DNA of 26,363 nucleotides, taken from contig CAWGUU010000008.1 of the NCBI GenBank assembly GCA_963825765.1, forward strand, positions 1 through 26,363, read 5' to 3'. This stretch comes from CAWGUU01 sp963825765. Its GTDB lineage: Bacteria > Actinomycetota > Acidimicrobiia > Acidimicrobiales > AC-14. Position 1 is the stretch's first letter. Every line of letters starts with the position of its first letter. This document shows positions 13,406 through 20,080 of this stretch, piece by piece. The translations under genes were made by a program, and so were the position numbers. The notes under the pieces were generated by a model. It was not told the origin of the DNA and did not search any database. It worked only from the letters and a program-made list of their open reading frames with translations.

Positions 13406-16153
13406 ATGGCGCATGTACAGCGATGGTCGCGACCGGGCGGGCGGGTGGCGTTGGCGACGGTCCTCCTCCTCGGATCGCTGGCCGTCCAGGTCGGCCTCGC
13501 TCCCCAGGCGTCAGCCTTGGTTCCCGTCGCCGTCACCTTCACTGACGTGAACCCCGACGCGTCCACCAACGCCAGCGCCAACAGCTCGACGGGCGGCCGC
13601 ACCAACGGTCTGGCCAGCGCCAGCGCCAACAACCAGGTCTTCTACGCGGCCACCGAGTTCGGGGGCGTCTACAAGACGACGAACGCAGGGGCGACCTGGT
13701 CGTTCCTCTCCGGCCACCGCCCGATGGTCGCGTGGGACGTCGAGGTCGACCCCAGCAACAACAACCGGGTCTACGCCACCTCCTTCTTCGACGGCCGGGC
13801 CGCCAACTCGATATCCGGGATCGAGAGCTCCGGCGACGCCGGCACCACGTGGACCCACTCGGCCACGGCCACGCCGCCGACCGCCTCCACCGCCACCTAC
13901 GGAGGATGCCCCGCGGCCCGGGTGGCGGCCCCGTCGGCGTTCGGGATCGGCATCAACGCCACCAACGGCAACGCCGTCGTCGGCACCAACTGCGGCGTCG
14001 GCCGCACCACCGACGGCGGCGCCACCTGGGCCTTCTCCGATCCGACCCCGTTGACGACGGCCACCAACGTGTGGGACGTCTTCGTGCAGGGCGACGGAAC
14101 GGTGCTCATCTGTGGGAACGACGGCGTTCACCGGTCGACCGACGGCGGGGCCAACTGGACTTCGGTCGTCGGCAACCTGCCCGGTGCCCTGGCCTTCGGC
14201 CGGTGCTCGGTCTCCGCCTCCCCCGACGAGAACTACGTCCTGTTCGTCGAGTTCGGCGGCCGCGTCTTCGAGAGCGACGACACAGGTGCCACGTGGGTGG
14301 AGTTCCCCGGGTCGTCGGACGGCACCCGTATCCCGTTCATCACGACCAACAACCGGACCACGGGGTTCGACCTGTGGGTCGGCCGGGGCGTCAACCTGTT
14401 CCGGGCCGGCTGTACCACGCCGGCCATGCCCGCCCCCGGCGGGGCCCGACGGTGCCCGTTGGTGGCCACGTGGGTCAACGCCCAGACCGGGGCCCACGCC
14501 GACACCGGCGACGTGGTGTTCGACACGGGCCCGGCCAACGACCGCTGCCCGAGGGTGTACTCGTCCGACGGCGGCGTCCACACCACCGCCCAGGCCAACC
14601 CCGCCTGCCACACCCCGACGTGGGTGCGGGCGAACGTCGGGCACCACGCTCTGTGGCTCTACTCCATGACCGGCGCCGACCAGCCCGGCGACCCGAACGA
14701 GAACCTCTACATGGGCGCCCAGGACAACGGGGCCATGGGCACCACCACCGGCGGCAACAGCCCGCCGACCTGGAACTTCCCCCACTGCTGCGACGTGTTC
14801 AACATCGCCGCCGAACCGGCCCGGGTGGTCTGGGACTTCTTCTCGACCTACAACCAGTTCCGGGGCGGCCCTGGCATGACCGGGCCCGTCGCCATCACCG
14901 CGCCCGCCCCCGGCAACGGGACCCAGGGCGTCGACCTGTTCACCTTCCCGGACAACATCGACAACTTCGGGGCCAACCAGTACGTGTCGGTCAGCGGATC
15001 CGGGGCGTTCACCACCACCGACATCACCGCCAATCCGGTCGTCTGGACCGCGTTGGGAACGGGCATCCCGGCCGGCGGGTTCTGCGGCGTGCAGGTCGCC
15101 GTCACCGGGGGAACGCCGACGTTCTACGCCCAGACCGGCTGCCTGGGTGTGTTCGAGACCGGGAACAACCGTGGACCGTTCCAGCTCTGGCGGCTCCAGG
15201 GACTGACCGGCACCTGGGACCGGGTGGACGACAACTTCAGCGCCACCAGCGGCATCGAGATCTTCGGCGCCGACCCGAACAACCCCAACCGCGTCTACGC
15301 CTCGCACCTCTCCGGCCCCAAGGGCGTGCAGATGATCCGCTCCACCGACGGCGGCGCGACGTGGCAGGTCGATGCCGGGCTGACGGCGCTGATGGACGGC
15401 AACGGCGACTTTCAGATGCAGACCGGAGTCGGGGCCGGCGCCACGAGCTTCACGCAGTTCCAGGGGTACGTGCAGCCGACGCTGGTCGCCTTCGACCCCG
15501 AGGATGCCAACACCATCGTGGCCGGCGGCCGCGACTCGGGGGTGTTCCTCTCCCGCAACGGCGGCCTGAACTGGTCGTTGCTGACCGACCCGCGCACGCC
15601 CAACACCTCGGGAATCCCGCACCTGCCTCGGCCCTTCTTCGCCTACTTCGACCACGAACCCGCAGGGTCGATCCGGATCCACGTCGGCACCCAGGGCCGG
15701 GGCATGTGGCGCATCACCGTTCCATCCGACGCCTGCGCGCTGACGACGGCTCCGCCGGCAGGGTCGATCATCGGCACCGCCGGAAACGACAACCTCATCG
15801 GCACCGCCGGCGACGACGTGATCTTCGGTGCCGAGGGCGCCGACAGGATCACCAGCCTGGGCGGGAACGACACCGTCTGCGGCGGGACGGGCAACGACGA
15901 GATCTACGGGGTCGACGGCAACGACACCCTCCTCGGTGAGGGCGACGCGGACAAGCTCGTCGGCGGCACAGGCAACGACACCCTCATCGGGGGCACCGGA
16001 GCGCCCGATGACGTCTCCGGTGGGCCAGGCGACGACACGATTGACGTCCTCGATGGTGTCGGCGGCGAGCGCTACTCGGGCGGCGACCACGTCTCTGGCG
16101 ACACCTGCGTGGCCGACGCCGGCGACATCGGCTTCGGCGACTGCTCGCCCTAG
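13406..16153 (+). CDS. Large secreted BNR/sortilin-type beta-propeller protein with RTX-like C-terminal repeats
   Basis: 915 residues. The signal peptide ends near PQASA, around residue 37. The body holds at least seven Asp-box (BNR) motifs, S/T-x-D/N-x-G-x-T/N-W: TTNAGATW, SGDAGTTW, TTDGGATW, STDGGANW, SDDTGATW, STDGGATW and SRNGGLNW. This marks a sialidase/VPS10-like propeller. After a short Cys-bearing junction, residues about 790-880 carry GGxGNDxLxG nonapeptides that bind calcium in RTX proteins, and the tail has two more cysteines. RTX proteins in Gram-negatives leave by type I secretion; here a Sec signal is present instead. The start is ATG at 13406 after AGGGAGGG. No glycosidase catalytic set could be assigned. 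A role in binding surface sugars or protein is possible. Confidence 0.85.
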   Translation: MAHVQRWSRPGGRVALATVLLLGSLAVQVGLAPQASALVPVAVTFTDVNPDASTNASANSSTGGRTNGLASASANNQVFYAATEFGGVYKTTNAGATWSFLSGHRPMVAWDVEVDPSNNNRVYATSFFDGRAANSISGIESSGDAGTTWTHSATATPPTASTATYGGCPAARVAAPSAFGIGINATNGNAVVGTNCGVGRTTDGGATWAFSDPTPLTTATNVWDVFVQGDGTVLICGNDGVHRSTDGGANWTSVVGNLPGALAFGRCSVSASPDENYVLFVEFGGRVFESDDTGATWVEFPGSSDGTRIPFITTNNRTTGFDLWVGRGVNLFRAGCTTPAMPAPGGARRCPLVATWVNAQTGAHADTGDVVFDTGPANDRCPRVYSSDGGVHTTAQANPACHTPTWVRANVGHHALWLYSMTGADQPGDPNENLYMGAQDNGAMGTTTGGNSPPTWNFPHCCDVFNIAAEPARVVWDFFSTYNQFRGGPGMTGPVAITAPAPGNGTQGVDLFTFPDNIDNFGANQYVSVSGSGAFTTTDITANPVVWTALGTGIPAGGFCGVQVAVTGGTPTFYAQTGCLGVFETGNNRGPFQLWRLQGLTGTWDRVDDNFSATSGIEIFGADPNNPNRVYASHLSGPKGVQMIRSTDGGATWQVDAGLTALMDGNGDFQMQTGVGAGATSFTQFQGYVQPTLVAFDPEDANTIVAGGRDSGVFLSRNGGLNWSLLTDPRTPNTSGIPHLPRPFFAYFDHEPAGSIRIHVGTQGRGMWRITVPSDACALTTAPPAGSIIGTAGNDNLIGTAGDDVIFGAEGADRITSLGGNDTVCGGTGNDEIYGVDGNDTLLGEGDADKLVGGTGNDTLIGGTGAPDDVSGGPGDDTIDVLDGVGGERYSGGDHVSGDTCVADAGDIGFGDCSP

Positions 16154-16163
16154 CCTCAGCCCC

Positions 16164-17354
16164 TCATCCCAGAGCGTGCTCCGCGGCCTCGAGCAGGCGG
16201 GCGGTGCAGCCGGCCATGTTCACGGGCGGGAGGAGCTCGTCGGCGATGCGGTCGGCGATGGCAGCGAAGGCGGCGCCCGCGGCACTGGTCGGCGCGGCCA
16301 CCGATAGTGGCGTGCCGGCGTCGTTGGCCCGGCTGACGTCGGGCTCGAGCGGGACCCGTCCGAGCAGCGGCACACCCAGCTCGTTGGCCAGTGTCTCGCC
16401 CCCGCCTTCGCCGAACAGGGCGTAGGACTGACCGTGGTCGCACGTGAACGACGTCATGTTCTCGATCACGCCCAGGACCTTGAGGTACGAGCGGCGGGCC
16501 ATGTCGGCCACCCGCACCGCCACCTTCTGCACGGCGAGGGCCGGCGTGGTGACCACGACCATCTCGGTACGGGGCAGCAGGCGGCCCAGCGCCATCTGCA
16601 CGTCGCCCGTACCGGGCGGCATGTCGATCAGCAGGTAGTCCATCGGTCCCCAGGCGACCTTGACCAGGAACTCCTCGAGGGCCTTGGCCAGCATGAGGCC
16701 CCGCCACATGATCGCCATGTCCTCGTCGTCGACGAGGAAGCCCATGCTCACCACCTTGATGCTGCCCTCGCCCACCTTGACCACGTGGGGCCGGATGAGG
16801 CGGCCGTCGGTGGTCTCCAGCCGTCCCTTGACGCCGAGCATGCGGGGGACGCTGAAGCCCCAGATGTCGGCGTCGAGCACACCGACCGAGAATCCCCTGG
16901 CGGCCAGGGCGGAAGCGAGGTTGACGGTGACGCTGCTCTTGCCCACGCCGCCCTTCCCGCTCGCGATGGCGACGATGCGGGTGCTGAGGGGCACTTCGGT
17001 GTCGGGGGCGTTGTTCGACGCGTGGCGGCGGGCCCGCTGCATCACCATGCTGCGCTGGGTCTGGTCCATCTCGCCGAACTTGACCTTCACATCGGTGACG
17101 CCGGACAGGCCGCGGACCTTGGAGATCACGTCGTCGCGGATCTGGACCCGCAGCGGGCAGCCGGCGATGGTGAGCGAGACGTTGACGGACACCACGCCGT
17201 CGGGCTCGATGGCGACCCCGTTGACCATGCCCAAGTCGACGATGTTGGAGCCCAGCTCCGGGTCGACCACCCCTCTGAGGGACCCCATCACGTCCGCCTC
17301 GGTGATCGCTACGGGGGCGGTTGCGGAGGGGATGGCGGGGGCGTCCGGGGTCAC
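16164..17354 (-). CDS. Mrp/ApbC family iron-sulfur cluster carrier ATPase
   Basis: 396 residues. The N-terminal MIP18/DUF59 domain (ITEADVMGSLRGVVDPELG, LTIAGCPLRVQI) is followed by a ParA-like ATPase with Walker A ASGKGGVGKSS, VLDADIWGFSVPRMLG and IDMPPGTGDVQM. These proteins bind and hand over 4Fe-4S clusters in the cytoplasm. The usual CxxC that bridges the cluster between subunits reads CDHG here (MTSFTCDHGQSYALFG), so one Cys is missing. The start is GTG at 17354, with TAAAAT 6 nt upstream. It is divergent from the SufR-like regulator, with interlocked promoters. It converges on the BNR gene 10 nt away. Confidence 0.93.
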   Translation of the reverse strand: MTPDAPAIPSATAPVAITEADVMGSLRGVVDPELGSNIVDLGMVNGVAIEPDGVVSVNVSLTIAGCPLRVQIRDDVISKVRGLSGVTDVKVKFGEMDQTQRSMVMQRARRHASNNAPDTEVPLSTRIVAIASGKGGVGKSSVTVNLASALAARGFSVGVLDADIWGFSVPRMLGVKGRLETTDGRLIRPHVVKVGEGSIKVVSMGFLVDDEDMAIMWRGLMLAKALEEFLVKVAWGPMDYLLIDMPPGTGDVQMALGRLLPRTEMVVVTTPALAVQKVAVRVADMARRSYLKVLGVIENMTSFTCDHGQSYALFGEGGGETLANELGVPLLGRVPLEPDVSRANDAGTPLSVAAPTSAAGAAFAAIADRIADELLPPVNMAGCTARLLEAAEHALG

Positions 17355-17360
17355 GTCTGG

Positions 17361-17386
17361 ATTTTACCGGGCTCGGCCGGTAATAT
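17361..17386. promoter_or_regulatory. Face-to-face promoters of mrp and the SufR-like regulator
   Basis: TAAAAT (minus strand, 17361-17366) and TAATAT (plus strand, 17381-17386) lie only 14 nt apart, each 6 nt from a GTG start (17354 and 17393). Between them is CCGG-N6-CCGG. The two genes can hardly be transcribed at the same moment. One bound regulator, plausibly the adjacent SufR-like protein, could control both. Confidence 0.6.
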
Positions 17387-17392
17387 CCATCT

Positions 17393-18049
17393 GTGGATAC
17401 GCCGCGACTCGACGTGCTCAAGGCGCTCGGGGACAACACGCGTTACGCCATCTACCTCGAGCTGGCCCGATCCCGCTCGCCGCGATCCACCGCCGAGATC
17501 GCCGAGTCGCTCGACCTGCACCCCAACACCGTCCGTCCCCACCTCGAGCGCATGCGTGACGTGGGGCTGCTGGTGGTGGAGGCCGACGGGCACGGATCGG
17601 TCGGTCGGCCCCAGCACCGCTACTCCGTCGCCCCCGACGCACCCTCGCTCGGGCTGGAATCCCCGGCCTTCCCGCTGCTGGCCCGCATGCTGGCGCCGCT
17701 GGCGGCGGCGGCCGAGCTGGAGCCCGACGACGTCGCCCTGGTCGGCGCCCAGGTGGGCCAGGCCATGGCGGTGGCGGCCCAGCCCCGGCCCGGCTGTGTC
17801 GACGCCCTTGCGGGCATGCTGTCCGAGCTCGGGTTCGACCCTGCGGTGGCCGCCGACGACGACCTCGTCAACATCGTCTTCACCCATTGCCCCTTCGCCG
17901 AGCTGGCCGAGGCCCACCCCGAGGTGGTCTGTCACCTCCATCGGGGCCTCATCCAGGGATATGTGGAACAGATGGGCGGTGCGAGCGTTGAACGGTTCGG
18001 TACGCTCGCCGACCGCGACCCATGCCAGGTAGAGCTCTCCGTCGGGTAG
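17393..18049 (+). CDS. SufR-like winged-helix regulator with C-terminal cysteine motif
   Basis: 218 residues. The N-terminal ArsR/DeoR-type HTH spans about 1-80 (LKALGDNTRYAIYLELA, STAEIAESLDLHPNTVRPHL, then a wing GRPQHRYSVA). The C-terminal domain holds cysteines at 135, 166, 180 and 211. The THCPFAELAEAHPEVVC piece resembles the cluster-binding part of SufR, which senses Fe-S status and represses suf genes. The Cys spacing (X13, X30) is not identical to classical SufR, so the call is family-level. The start is GTG at 17393, leaderless after TAATAT. Downstream is the ErpA/HesB gene, and divergently the Mrp carrier, which strengthens an Fe-S role. Confidence 0.82.
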   Translation: MDTPRLDVLKALGDNTRYAIYLELARSRSPRSTAEIAESLDLHPNTVRPHLERMRDVGLLVVEADGHGSVGRPQHRYSVAPDAPSLGLESPAFPLLARMLAPLAAAAELEPDDVALVGAQVGQAMAVAAQPRPGCVDALAGMLSELGFDPAVAADDDLVNIVFTHCPFAELAEAHPEVVCHLHRGLIQGYVEQMGGASVERFGTLADRDPCQVELSVG

Positions 18050-18082
18050 ATTGGGAGCCGGAATTCCTTCAGGAGGAGTTGG

Positions 18083-18403
18083 ATGATCGTCCTCACCGAC
18101 ACTGCAAGCACCAAGGTCCAGGAACTGCTCAAGGCCGAGGGCAACGACGACCTGGCGCTGCGGGTGGCCGTACGGCCCGGCGGATGCTCCGGCTTCAGCT
18201 ACGAGATGTTCTTCGACTCGGAGTTCGGGAGCGACGACACCGTCGCCGAGCTCGGTGGCGTAAAGATCGTCGTCGACGCCGCCAGTGCCCCGTACCTCCA
18301 GGGCGCCCAGCTCGACTACAAGGACGGGCTCCAGGGCGCCGGGTTCGCAATCAACAACCCCAACGCCACGAAGAGCTGCGGCTGCGGGCAGTCCTTCAGC
18401 TGA
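18083..18403 (+). CDS. HesB/IscA/ErpA-type iron-sulfur cluster insertion protein
   Basis: 106 residues, the normal size of A-type carriers. The three cysteines are at 35 (RPGGCSGFSYEM), 99 and 101 (SCGCGQSFS), the standard cluster ligands. The protein passes 2Fe-2S or 4Fe-4S clusters to apo-enzymes. The start is ATG at 18083 with a strong AGGAGG six nucleotides upstream. A TAGATT whose first three bases are the regulator's stop codon (18047-18052) may provide its own promoter. It lies 33 nt after the SufR-like gene. Its TGA stop overlaps the RidA reading frame in a CTGA. Confidence 0.95.
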   Translation: MIVLTDTASTKVQELLKAEGNDDLALRVAVRPGGCSGFSYEMFFDSEFGSDDTVAELGGVKIVVDAASAPYLQGAQLDYKDGLQGAGFAINNPNATKSCGCGQSFS

Positions 18404-18750
18404 GCACGCCGGTCGGGCCCTACCGCCCGATCGTCCGAGCAGGAGGGTGGCTGGTCACCTCCGGCCAGATCGGCCTGTCGGGCACTGCCCTCCTCGAGGG
18501 CGGGATCGAGGCCGAGACCAGGCAGTGCCTGGCCAACCTCTCGGACGTGCTGGCCAGCGAGGGCGCGACGCTCGACGAGGTCGTCCGCACCACCGTCTAC
18601 CTGCAGGACATGGGTGACTTCGCGGTCATGAACGCCGTCTACGCCGCCGCATTCGGCGAACACCGGCCGGCCCGGGCCACCGTCGCCGTCGCCGCCCTGC
18701 CCCTGGGGGCCCTCGTCGAGATCGACGCCTGGGCCTGGGTGGGCGACTGA
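18400..18750 (+). CDS. RidA/YjgF family reactive-intermediate deaminase, apparent CTG start
   Basis: About 116 residues. RidA enzymes hydrolyse 2-aminoacrylate and related imines, protecting PLP enzymes. Family pieces are STPVGPYRPIVRAGG, LVTSGQIGL, NLSDVLASEGATLDEVVRTT, the VYLQDMGDFAVMN strand, and the C-terminal RPARATVAVAALPLGALVEID, which contains the substrate-binding Arg and the family's signature end. No ATG, GTG or TTG is in frame before the conserved start of the fold. The best fit is CTG at 18400 overlapping the ErpA stop as CTGA, analogous to the common ATGA/GTGA couplings. An upstream reading through the ErpA gene would be out of the family. A palindromic repeat lies 46 nt downstream. 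Confidence 0.85.
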   Translation: MSTPVGPYRPIVRAGGWLVTSGQIGLSGTALLEGGIEAETRQCLANLSDVLASEGATLDEVVRTTVYLQDMGDFAVMNAVYAAAFGEHRPARATVAVAALPLGALVEIDAWAWVGD

Positions 18751-18796
18751 CGCCTCTCGTCTGAGCCCTCGCCCCTCCAGGGGATCACCAGCTACC

Positions 18797-18843
18797 AACT
18801 GGTGACACGGAGCCGCGCCGGGCGCGGTTGCGTGTCACCGGTT
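18797..18843. repeat. Two-tier intergenic palindrome, copy 2
   Basis: The outer arms AACTGGTGACACG and CGTGTCACCGGTT form 13 pairs with the T-G pair at the same place as copy 1. A G/G mismatch follows, then the inner stem AGCCGCGC/GCGCGGTT with a CGG loop. The middle part differs from copy 1 on both arms in a compensating way. It lies after the RidA gene, before the decapeptide-repeat gene. Confidence 0.85.
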
Positions 18844-18881
18844 CGCCTGCCAGGAACCGCGGCGTCCGGGCACTTGACCCG

Positions 18882-18887
18882 TACGCT
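18882..18887 (+). promoter_or_regulatory. -10 box of the decapeptide-repeat gene
   Basis: TACGCT, 6 nt before the GTG at 18894. It sets the start of the protein exactly where its repeats begin. Confidence 0.45.
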
Positions 18888-18893
18888 CATCCC

Positions 18894-19103
18894 GTGCGAG
18901 TCGTGGCGGTTGGCGTGCAGCCGGTCGGAGTGGTCGCCATCGGGTTGATGCCGACCGGCGTCGTGGCCATCGGCGAGCTGGCGACGGGTGTCATCGCCAT
19001 CGGACAGCTGGCCCGGGGCGTCGTCGCAGTCGGGCAGCTGGCGCTCGGACTGATCACGATCGGCCAGCTGGCGATCGGGGTGCTCTGGGCCTGCGGGCAG
19101 GTG
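18894..19103 (+). repeat. Seven 30-bp coding repeats (decapeptide units)
   Basis: Tandem 30-nt units of the type GTC-GTC-GCC-ATC-GGC-CAG-CTG-GCG. They match at protein level better than at DNA level, so the repeat is old or kept by selection. Confidence 0.8.
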
Positions 19104-19373
19104 GGCATCGCCGCTACGTCGGGCCCCGGGCTGGTCCTCGGCCTGTTCGGCCGGCTGTACGCCCGTCGCCTCGTGGGCAGGGAGCCGGGACCGGCGTGGG
19201 GCGGGTTCCGGCTGCTGAGCCGGGCTCAGCTGGTGGCGGGGCCGGTCGTCGTCCTACTGCTCGCCGCCCTGTGGTGGTTCGCCGCCGGAGCACCCCTGGC
19301 CGACGCGCTCACCCGGCTTGACCCCGTCGCCGTGGAGGAGCCCCCACCCGACCGCTGCGTGGGCCGCTGCTAG
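18894..19373 (+). CDS. Decapeptide-repeat membrane protein, unknown function
   Basis: 159 residues. Residues 1-70 are seven units of ten residues with the consensus xGVVAIGQLA, for example VGVVAIGLMP, TGVVAIGELA, TGVIAIGQLA and RGVVAVGQLA. Unit 7 is degraded (IGVLWACGQV). The regular G...I/VG spacing suggests a stacked beta fold or a repeated membrane hairpin (inference). A Gly/Leu-rich patch and a basic turn (YARRLVGREPG) follow, then one clear membrane helix at about 117-137 (AGPVVVLLLAALWWFAAG), and a short tail with two cysteines. GTG at 18894 is preferred over an upstream GTG because of the -10 box and the repeat phase. Similar IGQLA repeats occur in hypothetical proteins; no function is known to me. 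It converges on glnR. Confidence 0.75.
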   Translation: MRVVAVGVQPVGVVAIGLMPTGVVAIGELATGVIAIGQLARGVVAVGQLALGLITIGQLAIGVLWACGQVGIAATSGPGLVLGLFGRLYARRLVGREPGPAWGGFRLLSRAQLVAGPVVVLLLAALWWFAAGAPLADALTRLDPVAVEEPPPDRCVGRC

Positions 19374-19387
19374 ACGCCCCAACGAGC

Positions 19388-20068
19388 CTAAACACCCCAT
19401 CGTGATTGCCCGAAGCGGTACCCGACCGACCGGACGGTGTGGATGAGGCCGGCGTGCTCCTCGGTGAGCTTGGCCCGCAACCGGCGGATGTGGACGTCGA
19501 CCGTGCGGGCCCCGCCGTAGTACTCGTACCCCCAGACCCGCGACAGGAGCATCTCCCTGGTGAAGACCTTGCCCGGGTGGGTGGCCAGGAACTTGAGCAG
19601 CTCGTACTCCATGTAGGTGAGGTCGAGGGAGCGGCCGGCGATGGCGGCCTGGTAGGTCTCCAGGTTGAGCACGAGCTGGCCGTACTCGATCAGCTCCGGG
19701 CGGGTGCCCCGGCCCGTGCGCCAGAACAGGTGGCGGAGCCGGGCTTCCACCTCGCCCGCCCGCAGCGGCAGCACGCAGATGTCGTCGAACAGGTCCTCCC
19801 GCAGCTCCAGGTCGTCGAGCTGGGTCGCGGCCACCAGGAGGAGCAGCGGCTCCAGCGGGAGGTCGCGCTTGCGGAGCGAGCGGCACAGGGCCAGGCCGCC
19901 CTCGGGGTCGACGTCGGCACAGATCACGGCGCCCGACCAGCCGTCCTCCGGCTCGCGGCGGGAGGCGTCGTCGCCGGTCGTGGCCGGCAGCCACGGGTAC
20001 CCGGCGGCGTCCAAGACGCTCGTCACCGTGGGCGGCGGCGGGTCAGGGAAAACCAGTAGCGACTCCAT
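19388..20068 (-). CDS. glnR: GlnR-like OmpR-family nitrogen regulator
   Basis: 226 residues. The N-terminal receiver-like domain begins MESLLVFPDP and lacks a clear acidic pocket and phospho-Asp context (it reads ICADVDPEGG), as in GlnR, which works without a kinase. EVEARLRHLFWR links to a winged helix (about 128-222): LDLTYMEYELLKFLATHPGKV, REMLLSRVWGYEYYGGARTV, DVHIRRLRAKL, TVRSVGYRF. This pattern closely resembles Streptomyces GlnR from memory. GlnR controls glnA, amtB and related genes under nitrogen limitation. The ATG at 20068 has GGAGAGG three nucleotides upstream and lies 12 nt after the glnA2-type gene, so it is co-transcribed with a likely target. A general OmpR/PhoB-type regulator is the alternative. 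Confidence 0.82.
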   Translation of the reverse strand: MESLLVFPDPPPPTVTSVLDAAGYPWLPATTGDDASRREPEDGWSGAVICADVDPEGGLALCRSLRKRDLPLEPLLLLVAATQLDDLELREDLFDDICVLPLRAGEVEARLRHLFWRTGRGTRPELIEYGQLVLNLETYQAAIAGRSLDLTYMEYELLKFLATHPGKVFTREMLLSRVWGYEYYGGARTVDVHIRRLRAKLTEEHAGLIHTVRSVGYRFGQSRWGV

Positions 20069-20080
20069 GGACCTCTCCGC

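Noticed and set aside
15776..16020. RTX toxin with type I secretion
   Set aside because: The protein has a Sec signal peptide and BNR repeats, and no ABC exporter or activating acyltransferase is present.
13511..16090. 859-codon minus-strand open frame
   Set aside because: Antisense shadow of the BNR-repeat gene, no recognisable domain.
18894..19103. CRISPR or non-coding tandem repeat
   Set aside because: Units are 30 nt without spacers and conserve amino acids rather than bases, so they are coding repeats.
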